This document shows positions 17,037 through 24,981 of a DNA stretch of 64,000 bases, piece after piece (the stretch's first letter is position 1; each line of letters opens with the position of its first letter). The notes beneath the pieces were generated by a model, which had not been told where the DNA came from, did not search any database, and saw only the letters and a list, made by a program, of their open reading frames with translations. The DNA comes from JBLNBN01 sp050260015 (lineage in GTDB: Bacteria > Bacteroidota > Ignavibacteria > Kapaibacteriales > UBA2268). Location of the stretch: contig JBLNBN010000039.1 in the NCBI GenBank assembly GCA_050260015.1, positions 1-64,000 on the forward strand, given 5' to 3'. The translations under genes were made by a program, and so were the position numbers.

Positions 17037-18068
17037 ATGGCAGACGTACTCTCTCAGAATGAAATAGACAACCTGCTTAGCGAAATGACAAGCGGCAGGG
17101 TAGACGTCGACGACGTGCTGAGCGGAAAGCTTTTAAAAGGAGAAATCTCCAATTACGACTTCCGCCGCCCGAACCGTATATCGAAGAACCAAGTAAGGAC
17201 GCTTCAATCAATACATGAGAATTTCGCCGAAATCTTCGGCTACTACCTGGTCTCTAAGCTTCAAACCGTGGTTTCGATCTCCGTTACTAGCGTCGACCAG
17301 CTCTTTTACTCCGAGTTCATACTATCGGTCTCGAATCCAAGCTGCCTTTACGTATTCGATATAGACGGCACGGACGGTTCGGGGATTCTCGAGATTAATC
17401 CTGAGCTAGCCTTGACCGTAGTCGAAAGACTGCTCGGGGGCTCGGCCGAGAACAAGGCGAAGAGCCGCTCGATAACTCCGATCGAGCAGGCCGTTATCCG
17501 CGGAATAATCGAGCATTGCTTTAACGATTTGCGCAACGCCTGGCGTTCTATCGCGGAATTGAACTTTAAGTACTCCCGGCTTGAAATGGAAGCCGACTTC
17601 GTGCAGGTGGCCCCTTCCTCGGAAATTGTCGTCGTTATATCCTTCGACGTCAACGTGGGCGTGCACACTTTTCTAATGAACCTTTGCTTCCCGACGTTCG
17701 CTCTCGAGGAAGTTCTCGCCAAGCTTAATCGCCAGCAGGTAACTACCTCCGCGATAAAGCAGTCCCCAAGGCGCACGCGCGAGAATATGCAGATACTCAA
17801 CACGCAGATGTCCACGACGTACCTGCCCGTCATTGCCGAGCTCGGGAAGACTTCGCTGACCGTTGCGGACATATACGACCTAAAGATCGGCGATATAATT
17901 CGATTGAAAACAAAAATAAACCAGGAAATCGAGATCATAGTGGCCGGGAAGCGAAAAATTGCCGGCAGGCCGGGCAGCGTAGACGGCAAGAAAGCCGTTC
18001 GCGTTACCCATATGCTCAACGAAGAAGACTTGGTCGATCAGGATTTAAGCTATAAAGAAAAGGATTAA
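17037..18068 (+). CDS. fliM: flagellar motor switch protein FliM
   Basis: A 343-residue switch protein, normal length. The N-terminal CheY-P docking peptide is LSQNEIDNLLSEM (residues 5-17). The middle CheC/FliM-like domain contains LTVVERLLGGSAENK and RSITPIEQAVIRGIIEHC, and the C-terminal SpoA domain follows with AELGKTSLTVADIYDLKIGD. FliM forms most of the cytoplasmic C-ring and sets rotation direction. fliN begins 2 bases after its stop. Confidence 0.97.
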   Translation: MADVLSQNEIDNLLSEMTSGRVDVDDVLSGKLLKGEISNYDFRRPNRISKNQVRTLQSIHENFAEIFGYYLVSKLQTVVSISVTSVDQLFYSEFILSVSNPSCLYVFDIDGTDGSGILEINPELALTVVERLLGGSAENKAKSRSITPIEQAVIRGIIEHCFNDLRNAWRSIAELNFKYSRLEMEADFVQVAPSSEIVVVISFDVNVGVHTFLMNLCFPTFALEEVLAKLNRQQVTTSAIKQSPRRTRENMQILNTQMSTTYLPVIAELGKTSLTVADIYDLKIGDIIRLKTKINQEIEIIVAGKRKIAGRPGSVDGKKAVRVTHMLNEEDLVDQDLSYKEKD

Positions 18069-18070
18069 TT

Positions 18071-18460
18071 ATGACAATGACCCAAGAAGAAATCGACGCT
18101 TTGATACAGGGCGGAGGCTTAGACGTCGCCGACGACCCGGACGAGCGATTTGAGGACGGTCCGCGCCCGACCGGTATAGACCCGGCGAACGCGATTGATC
18201 CGAAGCTTGAATTGCTCTACGACTTGCAATTGCCGGTCTCGATCGAACTCGGCCGTACGAACATGCTTATACGCGAAATTTTGCGCCTCGGCCGCGGCTC
18301 AGTTATTGAATTCGATAAGCTCGTCAGCGAGCCGGTCGACGTGCTGATAAACGGTAAAAAAGTAGCCGAAGGCGAGGTCGTCGTGATAGATAAGCACTTC
18401 GGTATCCGCGTGACTACCCTAATAGATCCGGCCGACAGGATCCGCGGTTTGCGCAGATAA
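18071..18460 (+). CDS. fliN: flagellar motor switch protein FliN, with a FliM/FliY-like N-terminal peptide
   Basis: A 129-residue protein. Residues ~48-128 are the SpoA domain of FliN (LLYDLQLPVSIELGRTNM, GSVIEFDKLVSEPVDVLING, ending DPADRIRGLRR). The N-terminus, MTMTQEEIDALIQGGG, copies the CheY-docking peptide usually seen on FliM or FliY, and an acidic linker follows. There is no CheC-like phosphatase domain, so it is not a full FliY. It builds the bottom of the C-ring and binds FliH. It starts 2 bases after fliM. Confidence 0.95.
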   Translation: MTMTQEEIDALIQGGGLDVADDPDERFEDGPRPTGIDPANAIDPKLELLYDLQLPVSIELGRTNMLIREILRLGRGSVIEFDKLVSEPVDVLINGKKVAEGEVVVIDKHFGIRVTTLIDPADRIRGLRR

Positions 18461-18486
18461 TAATTAAATTATTCGGAGAACAACGC

Positions 18487-18888
18487 ATGGACGCGTCATT
18501 AATTAAAGCATTCCTTACGCTTGCCGGTTCTGTCGCCGCTCTTGCGGCGATACTTTACCTGCTTAAGCGACAGATGAGAAGCCGCGGCGCGGGTTCGAAT
18601 TTCGTCGGGCTAAAGATAGTCGGCAAGCTCGATCTCCAGGCCAAGAATAAACTCTACGTCGTCGAAGCCGGCTCGAAAACCGTTTTGATCGGAGTTTCGG
18701 ATAAAGGCATTACCGCTCTCGCCGACCTTACCGACGAGCAAAAAGCGCAACTCGCGGAACGAGCGCTTCCCGCGAAAAAAGCGCCCCGCCCCGCCTTGGC
18801 CAGCGCCGCCGCTAAGCCGGGCTTCGGACCCTCGGATTCTCTCTCGTTTTCGGCCTTCCTGAAATCTGCCATAGGCAAGAACAATTAG
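18487..18888 (+). CDS. fliO: flagellar biosynthetic protein FliO
   Basis: A 133-residue protein with one N-terminal membrane helix (ASLIKAFLTLAGSVAALAAI) and a short cytoplasmic domain with the FliO pattern KIVGKLDLQAKNKLYVVEAG and KTVLIGVSDKGI. FliO helps assemble the FliP ring of the export gate. An SD (GGAG) precedes the ATG. In most genomes fliP, fliQ and fliR follow; here a terminator comes 25 bases after the stop and the flagellar cluster ends. Confidence 0.88.
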   Translation: MDASLIKAFLTLAGSVAALAAILYLLKRQMRSRGAGSNFVGLKIVGKLDLQAKNKLYVVEAGSKTVLIGVSDKGITALADLTDEQKAQLAERALPAKKAPRPALASAAAKPGFGPSDSLSFSAFLKSAIGKNN

Positions 18889-18912
18889 GCCCTCCCAACT
18901 GGCATTTTTTTT

Positions 18913-18962
18913 GCTCTATCGATATTAATACTAAAATTAATTAAATCGATAGAGCTTTTTTT
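18913..18962 (+). terminator. intrinsic terminator after fliO, abutting the next start codon
   Basis: An 11-base-pair perfect stem (18913-18923 with 18945-18955, GCTCTATCGAT and complement), a 21-base AT-rich loop and a run of seven T (18956-18962). The next base begins the ATG of the NlpC/P60 gene, so the hairpin occupies the place where a ribosome binding site would lie. Confidence 0.85.
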
Positions 18963-19535
18963 ATGCCCGATAGATACCAATCGCTTAAAATAATCCTAAT
19001 GGCGCTCGCCATTGCGACGCTAGCCGGCTGCCAAAGCGCGGTGCGGTTCGCCGAGGACGCGCCCCACGGAGGAAGAGGCGGTTCAACGTCGCCCGTTGCG
19101 CACGGGAAGCCCTCCAAGCCGGTCGACGTGAAGAAGAAATCTCCAAAGCCGCTTATAACTACTGCGGAGCGCAAGAAGATAATCAGGGAAGCCGAGAAAT
19201 GGCTCGGCGCGCCCTACGTCTGGGGCGGCAATACGAAGGACGGGGTGGATTGCTCCGGCTTTACGAAGCAGGTCTATTCCGCCGCCGCCGGCATTACGCT
19301 TCCCCGTACGGCGCACCAGCAGTTCCTGCATACGCGACGCGTGGACTTAGACGATTGTAAGCCGGGCGACCTGATCTTCTTTAGCAAGGGCGGCGCGATT
19401 ACCCACGTAGGCATTTACGCCGGGGACGGGGACCTGATCCACGCCTCCTCGAGCCGGGGAGTCGTCCGCGAGTCGTTGGATCAATACTACTATCGCGAAC
19501 GCTACGCCGGCGCGGGAAGCATTTTGGGAAGTTAA
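18963..19535 (+). CDS. NlpC/P60 family peptidoglycan hydrolase, lipoprotein
   Basis: A 190-residue lipoprotein: signal MPDRYQSLKIILMALAIATL, then lipobox LAGC. Residues ~60-185 are an NlpC/P60 cysteine peptidase that cleaves cell-wall stem peptides. The catalytic Cys is in DGVDCSGFTKQVY, the His in ITHVGIYAGDG, and the third residue in LIHASSSRG. The only in-frame start that gives a full lipoprotein signal is ATG 18963, which directly follows a T-run and has no SD; a later ATG at 18999 would leave only eight residues before the lipobox region. The gene converges with the beta-helix protein 2 bases downstream. Confidence 0.9.
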   Translation: MPDRYQSLKIILMALAIATLAGCQSAVRFAEDAPHGGRGGSTSPVAHGKPSKPVDVKKKSPKPLITTAERKKIIREAEKWLGAPYVWGGNTKDGVDCSGFTKQVYSAAAGITLPRTAHQQFLHTRRVDLDDCKPGDLIFFSKGGAITHVGIYAGDGDLIHASSSRGVVRESLDQYYYRERYAGAGSILGS

Positions 19536-19537
19536 AT

Positions 19538-21025
19538 CTACTCTACGAGAATACCTTTCGAGCATGACTCGCCTTTCCCGGAGCGAACTATTACGAAATA
19601 AGCCCCGCTGGCGAGGGCGGATGCGTCGATCGATAAGAAAGCCCCGCGGAAATCGCGCGAGCATACCGAGTTTCCTAATATGTCGTACACTATAACCGTT
19701 TGGCTTTCGCCGGCTTCGGCCGCCCAAACGGTTATTTGCTTGTTCTCCGGGGCGTAAATTACTTTGCAGCTTCGCCCAGCGGCGTCCTTCGTACCGAGCG
19801 GAAGGAACTCGATCGCTCCTATCGAGCGCGTCGATTGGGAGAAGGCCCTGCCGAGAAAGTCAAAACGGGGCTCCTCCTGCGGCTTGCCGGCGCCTAACGC
19901 CGGGCTGCCGGAGGCGAGAGCGTAAATAATAGCGTCCGGATAGCCGAACATCGGCGTTTCGGAGCCGTATACCATTGGGTTGGATTCCTTCACGCTATCG
20001 AGCGCCGGGGAGTCCCAATAGGGGCCTGCGAAGTTCTTGTCTTTTAGTCCGTAATATATATTCCTATCGAATTTCGCCGCGTTCGCAGGTTGGGGGCTGC
20101 CGTTGAAGTATTTTGCGTCGCCGAAAGCGAAGAGGTTGTTTTCTATTACGTTTCCGGCGAGCGCGGGAAATTTATGGCTGGTGGTAAGTAGCCTAAAGGT
20201 AGCCTGCCCGCAATCATAAAAGGTATTGTTTATTACCCGGCAATCGCGCGCCGAGGAGAGAGCCAGCCCCCGATAACCCCCGGCGACAATATTGGAGTAG
20301 AAATTTAGATCTTTTACCTCGAAGTCGTCGCCGGGACAGTAAAACTGATCGCCCGTGTCGCCGCCCAGCTCGAAAGCGACCCAGCCGTCGCCTGCGGCGT
20401 TGAAAAAGAGATTGCGCTCCATCGTTATGCCCGAGGAGCCTCCTTTAATATGTCCCCCCGAAAGGCAATCGAGAATTTGATTGTTCGAAATTAGCCCTCG
20501 ATGGCATACGTTGAAATCCATCGCATCGCAGCCCGGGTTGTCCGTAAAGGAGCAGTTACGCACTTCGAAATCGTCTACGCCTCCAAATTTGAGTGCGCAG
20601 ATCGCCTTGGTATCGGTAACGCCGGAGAAGCTGCAGGAGTCGAAAACGATAAATCGTGAACGAGTCTCGCAGCTTCCGCCGTTGTCCACGTTTATTAGCC
20701 TTCCCGGGTACTGTTCGTTCGCCTGGAAATTAAGATTTAAGAATTTAATGTGCTCGCAGCTGACGAATTGCCACCCGCCGCGTATTTCGATGTCGTCGCT
20801 AAAGTATCTCGTGATCAATATTGGAGCCTCTGGCGTCCCTTTTAGCCTGGAAATAATCTGGTAGCCCTCGTAAAGTCCCGAGTGCAGGAAAACCGTGTCG
20901 CCTGGTTTAATTGTCGCCGCGGCAGCTTGTATGTTCGCGAAGCTATTGTTTTTGCCGAGATGAACCGTGCCGGCCTTAGCGTTATAGAGAACTAAAAATG
21001 TCAGTAAGAGCATTATTTTCTTCAA
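19538..21025 (-). CDS. secreted right-handed beta-helix protein with T9SS sorting domain
   Basis: A 495-residue protein read leftward. The likely start is TTG at 21025-21023 with AAGGA 10 bases upstream; an ATG 12 bases later would drop the two Lys of the signal peptide. Residues ~25-370 show the short repeated beta-coils of a parallel beta-helix (SFTDNPGCDAMDF, NNQILDCLSGGHI, INNTFYDCGQATF), a fold common in polysaccharide lyases and adhesins; the frequent Asn/Cys ladders fit. The final 80 residues form a T9SS type A sorting domain (VIVYDILGNSV, then ALASGAYFVIVRSG). It is exported to the surface; enzyme activity is not evident. Confidence 0.86.
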   Translation of the reverse strand: MKKIMLLLTFLVLYNAKAGTVHLGKNNSFANIQAAAATIKPGDTVFLHSGLYEGYQIISRLKGTPEAPILITRYFSDDIEIRGGWQFVSCEHIKFLNLNFQANEQYPGRLINVDNGGSCETRSRFIVFDSCSFSGVTDTKAICALKFGGVDDFEVRNCSFTDNPGCDAMDFNVCHRGLISNNQILDCLSGGHIKGGSSGITMERNLFFNAAGDGWVAFELGGDTGDQFYCPGDDFEVKDLNFYSNIVAGGYRGLALSSARDCRVINNTFYDCGQATFRLLTTSHKFPALAGNVIENNLFAFGDAKYFNGSPQPANAAKFDRNIYYGLKDKNFAGPYWDSPALDSVKESNPMVYGSETPMFGYPDAIIYALASGSPALGAGKPQEEPRFDFLGRAFSQSTRSIGAIEFLPLGTKDAAGRSCKVIYAPENKQITVWAAEAGESQTVIVYDILGNSVCSRDFRGAFLSIDASALASGAYFVIVRSGKGESCSKGILVE

Positions 21026-21190
21026 TTGTTTTATTCCTTGTTAATAATGATTTTACTGAAATTAATAAAATGAATAATAATATGAAAGCGATGAAAAAAA
21101 TATCCCTAATTATAGACTACAGGCGGGATAAAGCGTCTATTTAGTTGAGTTTTAGCGGTATTTCCAACTATCGGCATCGGAGCTATTGTT

Positions 21191-21946
21191 ATGCCTAATG
21201 AATTACTTGCGGGATTTTGGGGATTCGTTTCAGGATCGGCCCTTGTGCTAGGGGCCTTGATTGGATATTTCGCGAAAGTCCCCCAGCGTTTGGTGGCAGC
21301 CGTCATGGCGTTCGGCAGCGGAGTCCTTATCTCCGCCCTTTCTTTTAACCTCATGGAAGAAGCCTACAAAATTGGCGGATTCGATTCCACGGCGATAGGG
21401 TTCGTGGCGGGCTCAGTTATATTTACCGGGGCGAATATCTACATCGGCAAGAGAGGCGCGAAGCATCGTAAGCGTTCGGGGCGGCAACAGGCGAGCGAGG
21501 AGGATCAATCCGGCAGCGGGCTTGCCATCGCGGTTGGAGCCCTGCTCGACGGAATTCCCGAATCGATAGCTATCGGCGTCAGCTTGATAGGCTCTAAAAC
21601 CGTCAGCTTCGTGACGGTTATCGCAATATTCCTCTCGAATATACCCGAGAGCCTTTCCAGCAGCGCAGGTATGAAGAACGCCGGCAGAAGCGCTAAGTAC
21701 ATCTTTTCGGTCTGGGCGTCTATCGCAATTATTTCAGGCATAGCGGCTCTCTTCGGCTATATCGTCTTTTCGGGATTAAACCAGGAAATAGTAGCCGCCA
21801 CGACGGCGGTAGCCGCAGGGGCCATATTAACTATGCTCGCAGAAACTATGATACCCGAAGCGTTCGAGTACGCGCACTATTTTTCAGGCCTGATCACCGT
21901 GGCGGGGTTCCTCACGGCCTATATAATTAATAAGCTGGCGCTGTAA
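21191..21946 (+). CDS. ZIP-like metal transporter family protein
   Basis: A 251-residue polytopic membrane protein with eight predicted helices in ZIP order. The paired metal-site helices are recognisable as LLDGIPESIAIG and FLSNIPESLSSS. In well-studied ZIP proteins these read HNxPEG-like, with His ligands; here the His positions are Asp and Ser. A basic loop (RGAKHRKRSGRQQ) lies between helices 3 and 4. The protein is a ZIP relative that may carry another ion or not transport at all. It converges with the NRAMP-UspA gene 10 bases downstream. Confidence 0.85.
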   Translation: MPNELLAGFWGFVSGSALVLGALIGYFAKVPQRLVAAVMAFGSGVLISALSFNLMEEAYKIGGFDSTAIGFVAGSVIFTGANIYIGKRGAKHRKRSGRQQASEEDQSGSGLAIAVGALLDGIPESIAIGVSLIGSKTVSFVTVIAIFLSNIPESLSSSAGMKNAGRSAKYIFSVWASIAIISGIAALFGYIVFSGLNQEIVAATTAVAAGAILTMLAETMIPEAFEYAHYFSGLITVAGFLTAYIINKLAL

Positions 21947-21956
21947 ATCCCTGTTT

Positions 21957-23810
21957 TTATTTCGCTATAAATATCGGGATCCTAAGGCTCCGTTGTACTT
22001 TGTTGATAATCGAACCCTTAAAGAACCGATGCAACGGGCCCTTGTGGTGGGTGGATAGCACGAGCAATTCCGCTTTTACATTCCTGACGGCTTCGGGTAG
22101 AGCTATCTCGACCTGGCCAAACCCGATATAAGCCGTCGCGCGGTAATTCTGGTTCCTCAACTCCTCGGCGTAATTCTCGACGGCGTCTATGTCCCGACGG
22201 GTTTCATTGTCCTCGACCTCGGACATCATCACGCGCGCCGTGGCGGATTCGACTATATGTATTAAGAAGTATTCCGTATGCTCGGCGCCAAATTTTAGCG
22301 CATAGTTGATCGAAGTTAAATCCGAAGGACTGAAGTCGACTCCGATAGCGATCCTGCTGAAGGGCTTCGGCGCTTCGACCTTGAGTTCCTTGGCGATCGC
22401 GTGCGGAGAGCCGATTTCCTTCGAATAGAAGTTGCTGATCAAAGGCTCCAGGATCGTATAGAGCAACAATCCAACCGCTCCCGTTACGGCGGGATAAATT
22501 ATATAATAAGCGACGAGGGGATAATTCGAGCTAAGGTTAAATGAAAAGATAAAGCCGAGCGCCATGCGCAGGTTTAAGTATATTATTAGCAGCATAATTG
22601 CCCAGGAAACAATTCGTATATTCATTCCGACGGCGAAGGAGCCCATTATCTTTTTGGACGAGACCCAATGAAGGAGCGGCACGACCACGTAGCCAAGCTG
22701 CAAGCTCAGTATTACCTGGCTGAGAATAAGCAGCGCGCCCGCCTGCCTCTCGCCTGCTATTAGTATAGTAAGAAACGCGGGAATTACCGCCAGTAAACGA
22801 GTGATTAACCGACGAAGCCAGGGAGTCAATCTTAAGTTGAGATAACCCTCCATTATGATCTGCCCCGTTAGAGTGCCCGTCAGGGTCGAGCTCTGCCCCG
22901 ATGCGATAAGGGCTATAGCGAATAGAGTCGGCGCGAGCGTCACGCCGAGGATAGGCGCCAGGAGTTTATGAGCGTCCATTATGTCGGCCACTTCAAATCG
23001 CCCTGTCGCGAAGAAAGTGGAGGCTGCAAGTATCAAAATGGCGGCGTTTACGAAAAGAGCGAGATTGAGCGCGATTACCGTATCCAGGAAGTTGTATTTT
23101 ATCGCTTTTGATTTCCCGTCGTTGTCGCGATTGAATTTCCGGGTCTGAACAAGCGAGGAGTGCAGATAGAGGTTATGCGGCATTACTGTCGCCCCGATAA
23201 TGCCTATCGCGATGTAAAGCGCTTCGCCCTGGGGGAAGAACGGAACAATACCGCGGGCAGCTTGCGCCAGGTCGGGCTTAGAAAATAAGAGCTCGAGAAC
23301 GAAGGCGACGCCAATTATGCTGATTAATCCAATGATAATCGCTTCCATAGACCGTATGCCGCGCCTGACGAGGAACATTATGATAAACGTGTCGAAGAGC
23401 GAAAGGCTGACGCCAACGAGCATATTTAATCCAACGAGAAGCTTAAGCCCGATCGCCATGCCCAGTATCTCCGCAAGATCGGTAGCGGCGATAGCTATCT
23501 CGGCGAATACCCAGTAAACAAAATTCAGGCTCTTGGAGTAATAGCTGCGGCTGAACTGGGCTATGTCCTTGCCCGTAACTATACCGAGCCGCGCGCTATG
23601 GCTTTGAACGAGTATAGCCGTTATATTAGATAACACTATAACCCAAAGCAGCGAGTATCCGTATTTACTGCCCGCGGCAATATCGGTCGCCCAGTTGCCC
23701 GGGTCCATATAGCCCACGCTTACCAGGTAAGCCGGGCCCAAAAAGCTAATTATCTTCCTCCAGCCCTGTAGTCCTGTCGTTGTAATTAGTCGGGTTTCCG
23801 CATGTTCCAT
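21957..23810 (-). CDS. NRAMP metal-ion transporter fused to a universal stress (UspA) domain
   Basis: A 617-residue protein. Residues 1 to about 455 are an NRAMP transporter: the unwound helix 1 metal motif is MDPGNW (35-40) and helix 6 has ATVMPHNLYLHSS (207-219), whose Met is the ligand that favours Mn2+ and Fe2+. Residues ~470-617 are a cytosolic UspA domain (IAIGVDFSPSDLTSINYALK at its start, HHKGPLHRFFKGSIINKVQ at its nucleotide loop). The fusion probably couples manganese or iron uptake to nucleotide or stress sensing. The 300-base gap upstream holds the divergent nfnAB promoter; I saw no manganese riboswitch consensus there. Confidence 0.92.
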   Translation of the reverse strand: MEHAETRLITTTGLQGWRKIISFLGPAYLVSVGYMDPGNWATDIAAGSKYGYSLLWVIVLSNITAILVQSHSARLGIVTGKDIAQFSRSYYSKSLNFVYWVFAEIAIAATDLAEILGMAIGLKLLVGLNMLVGVSLSLFDTFIIMFLVRRGIRSMEAIIIGLISIIGVAFVLELLFSKPDLAQAARGIVPFFPQGEALYIAIGIIGATVMPHNLYLHSSLVQTRKFNRDNDGKSKAIKYNFLDTVIALNLALFVNAAILILAASTFFATGRFEVADIMDAHKLLAPILGVTLAPTLFAIALIASGQSSTLTGTLTGQIIMEGYLNLRLTPWLRRLITRLLAVIPAFLTILIAGERQAGALLILSQVILSLQLGYVVVPLLHWVSSKKIMGSFAVGMNIRIVSWAIMLLIIYLNLRMALGFIFSFNLSSNYPLVAYYIIYPAVTGAVGLLLYTILEPLISNFYSKEIGSPHAIAKELKVEAPKPFSRIAIGVDFSPSDLTSINYALKFGAEHTEYFLIHIVESATARVMMSEVEDNETRRDIDAVENYAEELRNQNYRATAYIGFGQVEIALPEAVRNVKAELLVLSTHHKGPLHRFFKGSIINKVQRSLRIPIFIAK

Positions 23811-24004
23811 AAAAGATTTTAAAATGTGTGAGAAATATTTAATAATGTTGGAATAGAGGCCCTTTTATTGTAATTAATAAATGCCAGGGACTTGAAACGT
23901 CCTCTATAATTTCAGCAAGCGAAATTTGTAATATAGAAATAAATACGGCGTTTACGCAAGTTCGGTCCTGCGAGTTAAAGCTTTATAATTTCTACTTTTA
24001 TTCG

Positions 24005-24012
24005 TAATTTTG
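24005..24012 (+). promoter_or_regulatory. Bacteroidota-type -7 box for nfnAB
   Basis: TAATTTTG fits TAnnTTTG, 99 bases before the nfnA ATG. A clear TTTG -33 partner is lacking. The rest of the gap 23811-24110 is AT-rich and shows no other element I can name. Confidence 0.42.
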
Positions 24013-24110
24013 TAAACTATGAAAAGCAGTATTTGATTAAATACGAATCAAGCCTTTTAAATGGTAAGAGTAGAAATTACATTAAATAGAATAAAACAAA
24101 AAGGAAAGAT

Positions 24111-24980
24111 ATGTTCCAAATAGCTCATGCGGAGTTCATCGGTCCCGACGTTAAGATGTTTAGAATCGTAGCGCCGAAGATAGCGCAAAAGCGCAAGGCC
24201 GGTCAATTCGTAATTATTCGCGTTCGCGCGAACGGCGAGCGCGTTCCGTTGACGATAGCCGATTCGGACGTTGAGAACGGCACGATTACCATCATCGTGC
24301 AGGGCGTCGGCAAAACGACGAAATTGCTTAACACGCTCAATACCGGCGACTCGATACTCGACGTAGTTGGTCCGCTCGGCAAAGCGTCGCACATAGAAAA
24401 CTTCGGCACGGCCGTCTCCATCGGCGGCGGCGTAGGAACCGCGATCGCTTACCCTACGGCTAAGGCCCTGAAGGAAGCGGGAAATAAAGTTATCAGCATT
24501 ATCGGCGGCCGCACGAAGGAACACGTCATTTTGGAGGAAGAGCTCCGCGCCGTCTGCGACGAGGTCTACCCGACGACCGACGACGGCAGCTACGGCTTCC
24601 ACGGCTTCGTTACGCAAAAGCTCGCCCAGCTGATAGAAAGCGGCGAAAAGATCGACTTCGTATTAGCTATCGGCCCCATACCCATGATGAAAGCCGTCGC
24701 AGAGGTGACTCGCCCGCTGGGAATTAAGACCGTCGTGAGCCTTAACCCGGTAATGGTAGACGGTACGGGAATGTGCGGCGGCTGCCGCGCCACAGTCGGC
24801 GGCAAGACGGTATTCGTCTGCGTGGACGGCCCCGAATTCGACGCGCACGAAGTCGATTTCGAATTACTTACACGTAGGAACAAAACTTATCTCGAGCACG
24901 AACGCCACTCGCTCGAAGCTTGCAACCTAACCAAGCAAGCCGAAATGATCCGTAAAGAAATGAGCAAGGAGTCCGTATAA
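24111..24980 (+). CDS. nfnA: NfnA, small subunit of NADH-dependent ferredoxin:NADP+ oxidoreductase
   Basis: A 289-residue flavoprotein of the ferredoxin-NADP reductase-like/SudB family. Residues 1-95 form the FAD-binding barrel (GQFVIIRVRANGERVPLTI), ~100-215 the NAD-binding part (SIGGGVGTAIAYPTAKALKE), and ~215-250 carry the [2Fe-2S] site (GTGMCGGCRATVGGK, then VFVCVDGPEFDAHEVDF). In NfnAB it pairs with the large subunit just downstream to bifurcate electrons between NADH, NADPH and ferredoxin. AAAGGA precedes the ATG. The next gene begins one base after its stop. SudB or a GltB-type small subunit is the alternative; adjacency supports Nfn. Confidence 0.9.
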   Translation: MFQIAHAEFIGPDVKMFRIVAPKIAQKRKAGQFVIIRVRANGERVPLTIADSDVENGTITIIVQGVGKTTKLLNTLNTGDSILDVVGPLGKASHIENFGTAVSIGGGVGTAIAYPTAKALKEAGNKVISIIGGRTKEHVILEEELRAVCDEVYPTTDDGSYGFHGFVTQKLAQLIESGEKIDFVLAIGPIPMMKAVAEVTRPLGIKTVVSLNPVMVDGTGMCGGCRATVGGKTVFVCVDGPEFDAHEVDFELLTRRNKTYLEHERHSLEACNLTKQAEMIRKEMSKESV

Positions 24981-24981
24981 A

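Noticed and set aside
23811..24110. Manganese riboswitch upstream of the NRAMP-UspA gene
   Set aside because: No yybP-ykoY core sequence was visible in the leader; the gap is plain AT-rich DNA with a promoter box for the opposite gene.
24057..24617. Open frame of 186 codons opposite nfnA
   Set aside because: Arg/Val-rich translation typical of a shadow frame in GC-rich DNA; nfnA motifs are intact.
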